Position numbers and translations under genes: made by a program | Notes under the pieces: model-generated | The model's database searches: none | Told to the model about the DNA's origin: nothing | What the model saw: the letters and a program-made list of their open reading frames with translations, nothing else | Shown here: one piece after another, positions 33,238 through 42,614 of the stretch | Numbering within the stretch: position 1 is the first letter of the stretch | Layout of the letters: each line of letters starts with the position of its first letter | Source: Lachnospiraceae bacterium UBA7202 | GTDB taxonomy: Bacteria; Bacillota; Clostridia; Lachnospirales; Lachnospiraceae | Assembly: GCA_002490705.1 (NCBI GenBank) | Contig: DKUO01000053.1 | Location: 1 to 51,693, forward strand | Direction: 5' to 3' | DNA: 51,693 nucleotides

Positions 33238-33271
33238 ATTATTTATTCGCATATAGGCAGAGGCGGGAAAG

Positions 33272-35407
33272 ATGGACGCACAGTTTGAAAAGAGAAAAAA
33301 CTTAATATGTGAGTTTGTCGCGGATGAGAGCTATGTGCCCATGAAGGAAAAGGAGTTGGCGGCTTTCATGCAGGTATCGGCCGGGGACAGAGCGGTGCTT
33401 GGGGAAGTGCTCCGGGCGCTTCTGTCGGAGGGCAGAATAGAGAAAAACAGGCAGGGCAGATATGTAAAGCCGGATGGCGAGCGGCCTGTTGGCACTTTCA
33501 TCAGCCATGCAAAAGGGTTTGGCTTTGTGGAAGTGGAAGGGTTTTCTGAGGATTTTTATATTCCGGCGGATCGTACCATGGGCGCCTTTTATCAGGACAG
33601 AGTGCAGATTATGCCCTTGACGGGAGAGGGCGGGAAGCGCCGGGAGGCGGCGGTGGTCCGCATTTTGGAACACGGGTTGAAACAGCTTGTGGGGACCTAT
33701 GAGCAGTCCCAGAACTTCGGCTTTGTGATTCCGGATAATGCAAAGGTCGGTACAGATGTTTTTGTGCCGGCGGAGCGCTCCAAAGGGGCAGTCACGGGCG
33801 CAAAGGTCGTGGTGGAGCTGACTTCCTACGGGGATGAGAAACATAAGCCGGAAGGAAGAGTTGTGGAAATTCTGGGGCATAGTAATGATCCGGGTGTGGA
33901 TATCTTGTCCATTGTGCGGGGCTATGGCCTGCCGATGGAATTTGGCGAGAAGGTGATGCATCAGGCGGAGCGTGTGCCGGAGGTGGTGTCAGAGGCGGAC
34001 AGGGCCGGACGGATGGACCTGCGGGAGCTGCAGATGGTGACCATAGACGGAGAGGACGCCAAGGATCTGGACGATGCGGTCAGTTTGTATCAGGATGAGG
34101 CTGGGCTGTATCATCTGGGGGTGCATATCGCGGATGTGACCAATTACGTGCAGGAAAATTCGGCCCTTGACTGGGAGGCGTTGGAGCGGGGTACCAGTGT
34201 ATATCTGGTGGACCGGGTGATCCCTATGCTGCCCCATAGATTGTCAAACGGGATCTGTTCCCTGAATCAGGGGGTGGACAGGCTGGCCTTAAGCTGTCTG
34301 ATGACCATAGACGGTAAAGGCGAGGTGAAGGACTACGAGATTGCGGAGACGGTGATCTGTGTGAACCGCAGAATGTCTTACACCAGCGTGAAAAAAATAC
34401 TGGAGGATCGCGATCAGGAAGAGATCAAAGAGTACGAGACTCTTGTGCCCATGTTTGAGCAGATGGAAGAGCTTTCGGCGATTCTTCGGAAGAGGCGGCA
34501 TAAACGGGGTTCCATCGACTTTGATTTTGCGGAGAGTAAGATCCTTCTGGACAGGGAGGGACATCCGCTTGAGATTTGTCCCTATGAGCGCAATGTGGCA
34601 ACCCGGATGATCGAGGATTTCATGCTTGCCGCAAACGAGACGGTAGCCCAGCATTTCTTTTGGATGGAACTGCCTTTTGTGTACCGTACCCACGAGAAGC
34701 CGGACCCGGACAAAATCAGGAAGCTTGCCACCTTTATGCACAATTTCGGCTACCACATGAAGCTGACGGGGGAGGAGATTCACCCCAAGGAGATTCAAAA
34801 GCTGTTAGATAAAATCGCGGGCACGAAGGAGGAGATGATGATCAGCCGCCTGACCCTGCGAAGCATGAAGCAGGCGAAGTATACGGTGGAGTGCACGGGG
34901 CATTTCGGTCTGGCGTGCCAACAGTATTGTCACTTTACTTCTCCGATCAGGCGGTATCCCGATTTACAGATCCACCGGATTATCAAGGAGCAGATTCGGG
35001 GGAAACTCTCGGAGGAACGCATCAGGCATTATGAGGACCGGCTGCCGGAGGTGGCAAAACATGCTTCTAAGATGGAGCGGCGCGCTGCGGAGGCGGAGCG
35101 GGAGACCGACAAGCTGAAGAAAGCGGAATATATGGAGGATCACATCGGAGAGGTGTACGAGGGCGTGATCTCCGGTATCACCCAATGGGGTATTTATGTG
35201 GAACTGTCCAACACAGTGGAAGGGCTGCTCCACGTATCGGCGCTTCCGGGGGATTACTTTTACTGTGACGAGGAGGCCTGCCAGATGGTGGGAAGGGAGA
35301 GCGGTGTGATTTATAAGCTGGGACAGCGGATCACCGTACAGGTAAAAGGCGTTGATCGTTTGGCCCGGACCGTTGATTTTATGCTCCCGGAGACGGACGA
35401 AAATTGA
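33272..35407 (+). CDS. rnr: ribonuclease R
   Basis: 711-residue processive 3'-5' exoribonuclease that degrades structured RNA and works with tmRNA in clearing faulty messages. N-terminal winged helix, cold-shock-like OB domains (VGTFISHAKGFGFVEVEGF, then VGTYEQSQNFGFVIPDN), the RNB catalytic domain with TIDGEDAKDLDDAV (about residues 258-271, metal-binding Asp cluster intact), and a C-terminal S1 domain (GEVYEGVISGITQWGIYVEL). The length fits Firmicutes RNase R. It is followed by smpB after 19 bases, a known functional link. Confidence 0.97.
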   Translation: MDAQFEKRKNLICEFVADESYVPMKEKELAAFMQVSAGDRAVLGEVLRALLSEGRIEKNRQGRYVKPDGERPVGTFISHAKGFGFVEVEGFSEDFYIPADRTMGAFYQDRVQIMPLTGEGGKRREAAVVRILEHGLKQLVGTYEQSQNFGFVIPDNAKVGTDVFVPAERSKGAVTGAKVVVELTSYGDEKHKPEGRVVEILGHSNDPGVDILSIVRGYGLPMEFGEKVMHQAERVPEVVSEADRAGRMDLRELQMVTIDGEDAKDLDDAVSLYQDEAGLYHLGVHIADVTNYVQENSALDWEALERGTSVYLVDRVIPMLPHRLSNGICSLNQGVDRLALSCLMTIDGKGEVKDYEIAETVICVNRRMSYTSVKKILEDRDQEEIKEYETLVPMFEQMEELSAILRKRRHKRGSIDFDFAESKILLDREGHPLEICPYERNVATRMIEDFMLAANETVAQHFFWMELPFVYRTHEKPDPDKIRKLATFMHNFGYHMKLTGEEIHPKEIQKLLDKIAGTKEEMMISRLTLRSMKQAKYTVECTGHFGLACQQYCHFTSPIRRYPDLQIHRIIKEQIRGKLSEERIRHYEDRLPEVAKHASKMERRAAEAERETDKLKKAEYMEDHIGEVYEGVISGITQWGIYVELSNTVEGLLHVSALPGDYFYCDEEACQMVGRESGVIYKLGQRITVQVKGVDRLARTVDFMLPETDEN

Positions 35408-35426
35408 TGGGAAAGAAGGTGGGACA

Positions 35427-35891
35427 ATGGCAAAGGAAGCCATGAAGCTGGTGGCAAATAACAAGAAGGCATATCACGATTACTTTATAGAAGAAAAGTA
35501 TGAGGCGGGGCTTGCGCTCCACGGCACGGAGGTAAAATCCCTTCGCATGGGAAAGTGCAGTATCAAGGAGGCTTTTGTGCGGATTGAGAACGGCGAAGCC
35601 TTCGTGTACGGCATGAATGTGAGCCCCTACGAGAAGGGCAACATTTTTAACAAAGATCCGTTGCGCGTGCGAAAGCTGTTGCTGCATAAAGTGCAGATCC
35701 GTAAGCTTGCGGGAAGCATGGCGCAGCAGGGCTATACGCTGGTTCCCCTACAGGTATATTTTAAGGACGGAAGGGCAAAGATAGAGATCGGGCTTGCCAG
35801 AGGTAAAAAATTATACGATAAGCGGCAGGATATCGCGAAGAAGGATATGCGCAGGGAACACGAGAGGGAATTTAAAATCAAAAACCTGTAA
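35427..35891 (+). CDS. smpB: SsrA-binding protein SmpB
   Basis: 154 residues. Binds tmRNA and delivers it to stalled ribosomes. Family motifs: NKKAYHDYFIEEKYEAGLAL, GTEVKSLRMGKCSIKEAF and the basic C-terminal tail KLYDKRQDIAKKDMRREHER. ATG 35427 (SD AAGGTGGG upstream) is chosen over a frame that runs back into rnr. Directly followed by the tmRNA gene, 96 bases downstream. Confidence 0.98.
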   Translation: MAKEAMKLVANNKKAYHDYFIEEKYEAGLALHGTEVKSLRMGKCSIKEAFVRIENGEAFVYGMNVSPYEKGNIFNKDPLRVRKLLLHKVQIRKLAGSMAQQGYTLVPLQVYFKDGRAKIEIGLARGKKLYDKRQDIAKKDMRREHEREFKIKNL

Positions 35892-35895
35892 ATGG

Positions 35896-35919
35896 GAGCC
35901 GTTTTTGCAAAAACGGTTC
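35896..35919 (+). terminator. palindromic hairpin after smpB
   Basis: An almost perfect palindrome centred on CCGTTTTTGCAAAAACGG (35899-35916), extended by GAG/TTC. There is no T run after it; it could terminate with the T-rich stem itself or protect the mRNA end. Confidence 0.5.
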
Positions 35920-35938
35920 TGAATAGCCATAAAAGGAT

Positions 35939-35967
35939 TTTACAGGGAAGGGAATATGTGTTAAACT
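35939..35967 (+). promoter_or_regulatory. candidate promoter of ssrA
   Basis: TTTACA (35939-35944), a 17-base spacer, TAAACT (35962-35967). It would start transcripts about 14 bases before the mature tmRNA end, leaving a short leader for RNase P. The -10 overlaps the palindrome TGTTAAA-CTGTA-TTTAACA (35959-35977). Confidence 0.4.
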
Positions 35968-35987
35968 GTATTTAACAGTATAAATAC

Positions 35988-36334
35988 GGGCCAGTCAAGG
36001 TTTCGACAGGGGTCTTGCAGCTGGAGAAGCTATCCGCAGGCTGATGCGTCAAATCGCAAACTTAAATACAAACGCTGAAGACAATTTAGCATACGCTGCC
36101 TAAAGGCAGCTGTCCGCCTTAGTGCACCTACACATTAAGAATCGGGCATCGACTATGTAGGAAACGACGCGGGGGACGCCTCTTACCCGCGGGCGTATCA
36201 GAGGCTACTGAATCCATGAGGGTGTCTTTCTCCACATGGAGGAGGGAATGAGGAGCAATCCGAAACGAGAGACTATGATAGTAGAAGGACAGGGAATGGG
36301 CTTTTGGACACGGGTTCGACTCCCGTCTGGTCCA
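35988..36334 (+). ncRNA. ssrA: transfer-messenger RNA (tmRNA)
   Basis: The 5' end GGGCCAG (35988-35994) pairs with CTGGTCC (36327-36333) as the acceptor stem, and the 3' part has the tRNA-like T arm ACGGGTTCGACTCCCGT. The conserved AAGGTTTCGACAGGGG follows the 5' end. The resume codon GCA (36056) opens a tag reading frame ANLNTNAEDNLAYAA then TAA (36101-36103), ending in the protease-directing AYAA-type tail. CCA is not encoded (ACT follows), so it must be added. Lies next to smpB, its protein partner, and rescues stalled ribosomes. Confidence 0.97.
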
Positions 36335-36342
36335 CTGGGATA

Positions 36343-36388
36343 AGTTCTTAAAGGTTCAGTGTATACTGGCTTTTAGGAACTCTTTTTT
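36343..36388 (+). terminator. terminator of ssrA
   Basis: A long stem (36343-36354 with 36370-36381, extended by CAGT/ACTG around a GTAT loop) followed by CTTTTTT. Strong rho-independent form. Confidence 0.88.
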
Positions 36389-36433
36389 GTTCACAATTAA
36401 CTGGACATCGTTTTCGTTTAGCAGTAAAATGAA

Positions 36434-36448
36434 AACAAATAATTTGTT
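36434..36448. promoter_or_regulatory. AT-rich palindrome before the chemoreceptor gene
   Basis: AACAAAT-A-ATTTGTT, a perfect 15-base palindrome 20 bases before the start codon and just before the SD. It may be an operator in the 5' leader; AT-richness makes chance plausible. Confidence 0.35.
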
Positions 36449-36467
36449 ATCACGAAAAGGGGGACAA

Positions 36468-38195
36468 ATGATGGAAACAGACAAAATGTCAGTCAAAAAG
36501 AGGGAGAATAACGCAGCGTTGCATTCCGTAAAGACAAAGCTTGTGGGGGAAATGTTTCTGGCCATGGCGATAGCGATGACCTGCCTTTCCGTGATACTTA
36601 TTCGGAATCTGCGCATTCCGATGATGGAGTTAAATCAAAGTTATCTGTATGATCTTGCAGTGGCCTATGGCGATAAAGTAAACAGTGCAATCGAGCTACA
36701 GGGATATAACACGGCGACAAATTACGCAATTTTGGCGGAATCCCTTGACGGCGTTGGGCTGGAAGGCGTGGAGTCCAGTTACGCCTATCTGGTGAGCGGA
36801 GACGGCACGATGCTTTACCATCCGACGAGGGATAAGGTGGGACAGCCTGTGGAAAACGAAGTGGTGAAGGGCGTGGTTGCACAGATTGCGTCCGGCACCC
36901 TTCCGGCGCCCGAGGTGGTGGAATATACTTTTAAAGGATCAGACAAGTATGCGGCATACTCCGTGACGGAGAACGGCCACTGTATTCTGGTGGTGTCGGC
37001 GGACAAGGATGATCTGATGAGCACGGTGCACCGGGTTACGGTTACCGGCACAGCCAGTACGATTTTTATGGTAATCATAGCCAGCATTATCGCCTATCTG
37101 TTTGTGGGGAAGATCGTGAAACCTATTCTGACAGTGACAGATGTGGTGGGCCGGCTGGCACATATGGATTTTTCGGAGATCGAAGGACAGGACAAACTTA
37201 CGGCGCGGTCTGACGAGACCGGACAGATGAGCCGGGCGGTGGCGGAGCTTCGCAGGCAGCTTGTGGATATGGTGGGGGAGCTTCGGGGTCAGAGCACGCA
37301 GCTTTTTGAGGCTTCCGATTTGATGAATACCAATGCTTCTGAGACGGCAACCACGGTGGAACAGGTGGAGAAGGCTGTTTCAGAGATCTCCGAGGGCGCA
37401 ACCTCTCAGGCGGACGAGACGCAGAAGGCCACGGAAAACGTGATTTTGATGGGCAATATGGTGGAGGAGACTACAAAGCAGGTAGAAGAACTGACGGATA
37501 ACGCCAACTCCATGAGAAGATCCAGCGAAGAGGCGTTTGCAACGCTGAAGACGCTGGAGGAGATTAACGATCAGGCCAGAAAAGCGATAGATGTGATTTA
37601 TGAGCAGACCAATACGACGAATGAGTCGGCCATGAAAATCAGGGAGGCGACAACGCTCATCACATCCATTGCGGAGGAGACCAATCTGTTGTCCTTAAAT
37701 GCCAGTATCGAGGCGGCCAGAGCCGGCGAGCAGGGCAGAGGCTTTGCAGTCGTGGCAGGCCAGATTCAGAAACTGGCGGAGCAGTCCAATGATTCTGCCA
37801 GACAGATTGAGGCAATTATCGATTCTCTGATTGCAGACTCTCAGAAATCTGTGGAGACCATGGAAGACGTGAAGAAGATCATGGAGAGCCAGAACGAGAG
37901 CGTGGGTCGGACAAATGAAAGCTTTTCGCAGGTGCAGGACGGCATAACCCAGTCGTTAGACGGGGTGAGCCAGATCGCGGATAAGACGAAGCGTCTGGAT
38001 GAGGCCAGAATCAACGTGGTGGATGTGGTACAGAATCTGACGGCGATTGCGGAGGAGAATGCGGCGAGCACGGAGGAGACCTCTGCTTCCGTTACGGAAG
38101 TCAGTACAATCGTGTACAGTATTTCTGAAAATGCGAATAAACTCAAGGAGATTGCGGAGCGTTTGGAGCAGAGTATGAGTATCTTCAAGATCTGA
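36468..38195 (+). CDS. methyl-accepting chemotaxis protein
   Basis: 575 residues. TM helix 1 (about 26-46), an outer Cache-like sensor (YLYDLAVAYGDKVNSAIEL to GHCILVVSADKDDL, about 50-190), TM helix 2 (about 198-220), HAMP, and a long cytoplasmic signalling coiled coil with the conserved tip EETNLLSLNASIEAARAGEQ and GRGFAVVAGQIQKLAEQS. AAAGGGGG lies four bases before ATG 36468 and seven before ATG 36471; both fit. Leads into a small membrane protein, a regulator and a hybrid kinase on the same strand; no flagellar or Che genes are in the window, so it may feed a non-chemotactic pathway. Confidence 0.94.
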   Translation: MMETDKMSVKKRENNAALHSVKTKLVGEMFLAMAIAMTCLSVILIRNLRIPMMELNQSYLYDLAVAYGDKVNSAIELQGYNTATNYAILAESLDGVGLEGVESSYAYLVSGDGTMLYHPTRDKVGQPVENEVVKGVVAQIASGTLPAPEVVEYTFKGSDKYAAYSVTENGHCILVVSADKDDLMSTVHRVTVTGTASTIFMVIIASIIAYLFVGKIVKPILTVTDVVGRLAHMDFSEIEGQDKLTARSDETGQMSRAVAELRRQLVDMVGELRGQSTQLFEASDLMNTNASETATTVEQVEKAVSEISEGATSQADETQKATENVILMGNMVEETTKQVEELTDNANSMRRSSEEAFATLKTLEEINDQARKAIDVIYEQTNTTNESAMKIREATTLITSIAEETNLLSLNASIEAARAGEQGRGFAVVAGQIQKLAEQSNDSARQIEAIIDSLIADSQKSVETMEDVKKIMESQNESVGRTNESFSQVQDGITQSLDGVSQIADKTKRLDEARINVVDVVQNLTAIAEENAASTEETSASVTEVSTIVYSISENANKLKEIAERLEQSMSIFKI

Positions 38196-38216
38196 TAGTT
38201 GTCTTTGGGGGAACCG

Positions 38217-38783
38217 ATGGAAAAACGAGAGGATGATCTGGTTGTCGGCGGCTATCGTTTCGCGACGGTAGCGGATGCCGAGACAGCCAGAATGGAAGAA
38301 AAAAAGGTAGAAAATCTGGAGCAGAAGCTGGATTACCGCAGGCCCCAGAATGTACTGCTTGTCTATAACAGAGCGGTGGAAAACAGGGTTTTTTTGACGC
38401 CGATCGGGTTAAGCTATTTACAGAAGATGCAGAGGGAAATGACAAAGTGGGGCGTGCCTGCGGATAAGATTCAACCGGTGCCGCTTTACGGGACATTCAG
38501 CAACAAGACGGCAAACAGCCGGACGATCAGAGCCAGTGTGGCAAACCGGCATCCGGAGTATCAGGGGAGATTTGTCACGTCGCTGTTGATCAATTTGATC
38601 CTAGTGTTTCTTGTGGCGGGGATGGTCGTGATCGCATGGAACAGCGATACGCCCAATATTGTCAATTACAGACAGGCAGTGGTGAACGAATATTCGGAGT
38701 GGGAGCAGGAGCTTACCGAGAGGGAGCGCGAGCTGCGAAATGCCGAGCGGCAGCTGGAGGCGGACAGACTGGGCACACAGTGA
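38217..38783 (+). CDS. single-pass membrane protein with coiled-coil tail, unknown function
   Basis: 188 residues, not recognised. The first ~118 residues are soluble, with a DLVVGGYRFATVADAETARM start and NVLLVYNRAVENRVFLTPIG, then PADKIQPVPLYGTF. One transmembrane helix at about 119-142 (TSLLINLILVFLVAGMVVIA), then a charged helical tail (SEWEQELTERERELRNAERQ). ATG 38217 has TTTGGGGGAA upstream; a TTG at 38199 is less likely. It lies 21 bases after the chemoreceptor gene and 26 before the response regulator, so it is likely in the same operon and may be an accessory of the receptor. Confidence 0.78.
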   Translation: MEKREDDLVVGGYRFATVADAETARMEEKKVENLEQKLDYRRPQNVLLVYNRAVENRVFLTPIGLSYLQKMQREMTKWGVPADKIQPVPLYGTFSNKTANSRTIRASVANRHPEYQGRFVTSLLINLILVFLVAGMVVIAWNSDTPNIVNYRQAVVNEYSEWEQELTERERELRNAERQLEADRLGTQ

Positions 38784-38809
38784 AGGCGAGAAAAGTATAG
38801 AGGTGGTGT

Positions 38810-39487
38810 ATGGATAAATCGAAGATCCTTGTGGTGGACGATGAGAGCCGTATGCGCAAATTAGTCCGGGATTTCTTAGTAAAAAGTAATTATGAGGTTG
38901 TGGAGGCGTCTGACGGAGAGGAAGCGCTGGATGTGTTTTTTGAAAAAAACGATATTGATCTGGTGATTTTGGATGTGATGATGCCCAAGATGGACGGCTG
39001 GCAGGTATGTCGGGAAATTCGTTCTTACTCTAAAGTCCCGATTATTATGTTAACCGCCAAGTCGGATGAGAGAGACGAGCTTCTGGGGTTTGAGCTGGGA
39101 GTGGATGAATATATTTCTAAACCTTTCAGCCCCAAAATTCTGGTGGCGCGGGTGGAGGCAATCCTTCGAAGAACGGGGCAGGCGGCTTCGGAAATGATAA
39201 TAGAAGCCGGAGGTATCCGCCTTGACAAACAGGCGCACAGTGTGACGGTAGGGGAGGAAGTTATTGATTTAAGCTATAAGGAGTTTGAACTTTTGGCTTA
39301 TTTTATGGAAAACAAAGGAATTGCGCTGTCCCGGGAAAAGATTTTAAACAGTGTCTGGAACTATGACTATTTCGGAGACGCCAGAACGATTGATACGCAT
39401 GTGAAAAAGCTCCGGAGTAAGATGGGAGCGAAGGGGGAACTGATCAAGACCATCTGGGGAATGGGATATAAGTTTGAGGAAGATTAA
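38810..39487 (+). CDS. OmpR-family response regulator without adjacent partner kinase
   Basis: 225 residues. Receiver with KILVVDDESRMRKLVRDFL, phospho-acceptor D55 in VILDVMMPKMDG, K104 in YISKPFSP; then a winged-helix effector (LSYKEFELLAYFMENKGIAL to TIWGMGYKFEED). SD GAGGTG upstream. The next gene is a hybrid kinase with its own receivers, not the usual HAMP kinase. In relatives this regulator type is commonly followed by a HAMP kinase like the one found alone at 49126, so the two may be a pair split by insertion (inference from recalled family pattern). Confidence 0.92.
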   Translation: MDKSKILVVDDESRMRKLVRDFLVKSNYEVVEASDGEEALDVFFEKNDIDLVILDVMMPKMDGWQVCREIRSYSKVPIIMLTAKSDERDELLGFELGVDEYISKPFSPKILVARVEAILRRTGQAASEMIIEAGGIRLDKQAHSVTVGEEVIDLSYKEFELLAYFMENKGIALSREKILNSVWNYDYFGDARTIDTHVKKLRSKMGAKGELIKTIWGMGYKFEED

Positions 39488-39528
39488 GTTCTATTGTCTG
39501 TAAAACAATGCGTGAGAGGGAGAAGAGA

Positions 39529-42519
39529 ATGGCCAGACGCTGGTTTTACAAAGAGGAAATGTTTTTCACTTCGGATGAACATGGCATTGGAGATAATAAT
39601 CAGGACAAGATTATCGAACTGCTTGGGAAAAATGTAGCGGTCGGCGTAGTTGGCGGTTTCTATGAGGAGGGTTTCCCTCTTTATTTTATCAGCGAGTTTG
39701 CGCTCTCCAATATAGGCATGACATTTGACAAATTTATGGAGAGAACAGGCGGAAAGTTTTTGAAGGCGGTGTACAAGCCGGATCGGCCGGTCTTTACGCG
39801 TGTCTTTCTGCCGGGCGAGGAAGAGCAAAGGGAATATCGTCTGATCAACGGGGAGGGAGAGCCGGTCTGGGTGCATGGGCTCAGGACAGAGTCGACGGCT
39901 GAGGACGGACGGAAAATCTGGATCTGTGCGATCAGACTGATCGATGAGCAACGCCGTACCAGTCAGTTATCTTATGAAGCGTTTCGTATGCTGCAAGACA
40001 CCTATTTCAGAATCAGCGCCATAGATCTGAAAAAAAATCATATTACAGATCTCAAATATGTGGAGAGTGAATCCAGCGTTGTGGAACGCTTAAACGGTGA
40101 TTACAGAATGACCATTGCCTCCTGCGCGAAAAATTATGTGGAGCAGAGCGACCGCATGAATTTTCAGAATATCATGGCTGCTGAAAATCTGATGCAGGTG
40201 TTTTCCCACGGCGGCGCGTCCATCCAATTCACTTATCTGCGGTTGGTGGAGGGAGAGTGGAAATGGGTGCAGTCGGCGTTAGTGCCGGTGGAACATTTCA
40301 GCGAAGAAAATGCCAGGGTCATGTGGTATGTGAAAAATATCACCGAAGAAAAAGCCAGAGAGACTGAAATGATGGACCGGACGCTTCGGATGAATGCGGA
40401 GCTGGTGCAGGCCAAAAAGGAGCTGGAGGCAGCGAACCTGAAAATTCAGGATACCAACCGGGTGCTCCGGCGCACGTTGAGCGCGGAAGAACAGTACAGA
40501 CAGGCGATTGTCTCGGAAGCGGTTTATGTCTTTAACGTAAATGTGACAAAGAATTTAATTGAAGAGGAATTTTACGAGATCAGAGAAGGGCAGATGAAGC
40601 CGGTTTTGGAATCGATGGGTCTACAGGCGCCCTGTAATGCTGATGATTTTTTCCTGAGCTGGAGCAAGGAGCGGGTTTTCCCTGTGGACAGGGAGGTTTA
40701 CATACAGACGATCAATACGAGGCATCTGTTAGAGGCTTACGAGCGGGGAGAAAACGAGCTGGTGATCGAGATTGAGACGTCCGGCGAGGAAGAACAGCTT
40801 ATGGTTTTAAGGCACACCATACTTCTTACCAAAGACGCCGCCAGCGGCGATATACTGGCTCTCAATAATGCCAAGGATATCACGGATCTCAGGAGAAAGG
40901 ATAAGGAGACCAAGAAGGCGCTTTTGGATGCTTATGAGGCGGCGGACCGGGCAAGTTGTGCAAAGACGGACTTCCTTTCCAGAATGTCCCATGATATCAG
41001 AACGCCCATGAATGCGATTATCGGTATGACGGCCATCGCGGGTACGAAGCTCCATGATCCTGACGGGATGGAAGAATGCCTCGGCAAAGTTTCAGCGGCA
41101 AGCAAACATCTTCTTTCCCTGATTAATGAAGTCCTCGATATGAGCAGAATTGAGTCGGGAACGCTGACTCTGGACGAGGAGGATTTCAATCTTCTGGATA
41201 TGGTGGAAGGTCTGGTAAATACGCTGGCTGCCAAGACGAAGGAAAAACGGCAGCGAATAGAATTCCGCGCCCACGAGGTTCATAATACCAATGTAAGAGG
41301 CGATGCGTTACGGTTACAGCAGATTTTTATGAATGTGATGAGCAACTCCATCAAATATACCGGAGAGGATGGGTTGATCAGCATAGATATCATGGAGAAA
41401 GGCTCGAAACAGGAGCAGATCGGATGCTATGAGTTTGTATTTAAGGACAATGGCATCGGTATGAGTAAAGATTTTTTACAACATATCTACGATCCCTTTG
41501 AACGGGCCGAGGATGTGCGGATCAGCAAGATTCAGGGCACCGGGCTCGGCATGACGATCAGCCGGAATATCATCCAGATGATGGGCGGCGATATTCAGAT
41601 TGAAAGTGAGATGGGAATGGGAACGACCGTCACGATCACCGTGCCCTTAAAGTATCAGGTGCCGGGCGTGATGAACCGGGAGGATCTGGAGGGGAGGACC
41701 GTGCTTGTGGTGGATGACGAGCCTTTCGCCGGAGAAGCGACCTGTGTTCTTTTACAGAATCTGGGTATGCATGGCGAGTGGGTACAATCCGGTGCGGAAG
41801 CATTGGCTTACATGCAGGAGAAGCAGAAAAAAGCCGAGGATGTTTTTGCCGTTTTGGTTGATTTAAATATGCCGGACATGAACGGTATGGAGACTTCAAA
41901 AGCCCTGCGCAGTCAGGAAGGCGATGATTTGCCGATTGTACTGGTCTCTTCCCATGAATGGGTGGATGTGGAGATAGAGGCAAGATTGTCGGGAGTAAAC
42001 GCTTTTATTCGGAAACCATTGGATAAGAGCAGAGTGTTAAAAGCCTTTCGGAATTTTATGTCGAGGGAAAAGACAAAACCTTCGGAGAATACGCTGGAGC
42101 AGCTGGAGGAGGTGGATTATTCTTCCAAGCGGATTCTTGTGGTAGAGGATAACGACCTGAACCGGGAGATTGCGGAAGAAATTCTGGCCATGACGGGTGT
42201 GAAGGTTGAAACAGCCGAAAACGGAAAGGCAGCGGTGGATATGGTGGCGGCTTCGGAGGAAGGTTACTATGATCTGATTCTTATGGATCTACAGATGCCC
42301 GTTATGAATGGGCACGATGCAACCCGGGCGCTTCGCAAAATGGAGCGCAAGGATACCAAAACGATTCCGATTGTTGCCATGACGGCCAATGCGTTTGTGG
42401 AGGACATTCAACAGTCCAAGGCCAGCGGTATGAATGAGCATATGTCGAAGCCGTTGGATATTGATCAGCTACAGCGGATGCTGTCAAGGTGGCTGGGCAG
42501 AAAAAATACGGAAAATTAG
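39529..42519 (+). CDS. cytosolic hybrid histidine kinase with two receiver domains
   Basis: 996 residues with no transmembrane helix, so a cytoplasmic sensor. The N-terminal ~440 residues contain PAS-like units (for example GVVGGFYEEGFPLYFISEFAL and FTYLRLVEGEWKWVQSALVP). Then HisKA with H488 in RMSHDIRTPMNAI, HATPase with NVMSNSIKYTGEDG and the G box GTGLGMTISRNI, receiver 1 (D729/D730; phospho-acceptor D778 in LVDLNMPDMNG) and receiver 2 (phospho-acceptor D920 in LMDLQMPVMNG). There is no HPt domain, so phosphoryl output needs a separate HPt protein. ATG 39529 (SD GAGGGAG six bases upstream) is chosen over 39508. A terminator follows. Confidence 0.92.
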   Translation: MARRWFYKEEMFFTSDEHGIGDNNQDKIIELLGKNVAVGVVGGFYEEGFPLYFISEFALSNIGMTFDKFMERTGGKFLKAVYKPDRPVFTRVFLPGEEEQREYRLINGEGEPVWVHGLRTESTAEDGRKIWICAIRLIDEQRRTSQLSYEAFRMLQDTYFRISAIDLKKNHITDLKYVESESSVVERLNGDYRMTIASCAKNYVEQSDRMNFQNIMAAENLMQVFSHGGASIQFTYLRLVEGEWKWVQSALVPVEHFSEENARVMWYVKNITEEKARETEMMDRTLRMNAELVQAKKELEAANLKIQDTNRVLRRTLSAEEQYRQAIVSEAVYVFNVNVTKNLIEEEFYEIREGQMKPVLESMGLQAPCNADDFFLSWSKERVFPVDREVYIQTINTRHLLEAYERGENELVIEIETSGEEEQLMVLRHTILLTKDAASGDILALNNAKDITDLRRKDKETKKALLDAYEAADRASCAKTDFLSRMSHDIRTPMNAIIGMTAIAGTKLHDPDGMEECLGKVSAASKHLLSLINEVLDMSRIESGTLTLDEEDFNLLDMVEGLVNTLAAKTKEKRQRIEFRAHEVHNTNVRGDALRLQQIFMNVMSNSIKYTGEDGLISIDIMEKGSKQEQIGCYEFVFKDNGIGMSKDFLQHIYDPFERAEDVRISKIQGTGLGMTISRNIIQMMGGDIQIESEMGMGTTVTITVPLKYQVPGVMNREDLEGRTVLVVDDEPFAGEATCVLLQNLGMHGEWVQSGAEALAYMQEKQKKAEDVFAVLVDLNMPDMNGMETSKALRSQEGDDLPIVLVSSHEWVDVEIEARLSGVNAFIRKPLDKSRVLKAFRNFMSREKTKPSENTLEQLEEVDYSSKRILVVEDNDLNREIAEEILAMTGVKVETAENGKAAVDMVAASEEGYYDLILMDLQMPVMNGHDATRALRKMERKDTKTIPIVAMTANAFVEDIQQSKASGMNEHMSKPLDIDQLQRMLSRWLGRKNTEN

Positions 42520-42522
42520 GAG

Positions 42523-42553
42523 AAAACCGGGCGTGGGAGCGTCCGGTTTTTCT
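42523..42553 (+). terminator. terminator after the hybrid kinase
   Basis: AAAACCGGGCG (42523-42533) pairs with CGTCCGGTTTT (42540-42550) and continues TTTCT. Strong form. Confidence 0.88.
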
Positions 42554-42601
42554 ATTGGTATGGCTGGGATATTTTAGAAAGATAAAAAAAGTGTTAAATG
42601 T

Positions 42602-42614
42602 AGCATAATATGCT
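42602..42614. promoter_or_regulatory. palindromic operator candidate upstream of the RND pump
   Basis: AGCATA-A-TATGCT, a perfect 13-base palindrome that partly extends (GTA.../...TTAC). It ends where the candidate -35 (42614) begins, a typical repressor or activator position for efflux genes. No regulator gene is adjacent. Confidence 0.5.

Noticed and set aside
35959..35977. Palindrome TGTTAAA-CTGTA-TTTAACA as a LexA/SOS-type operator
   Set aside because: It does not match Gram-positive SOS boxes and may simply be part of the ssrA promoter.
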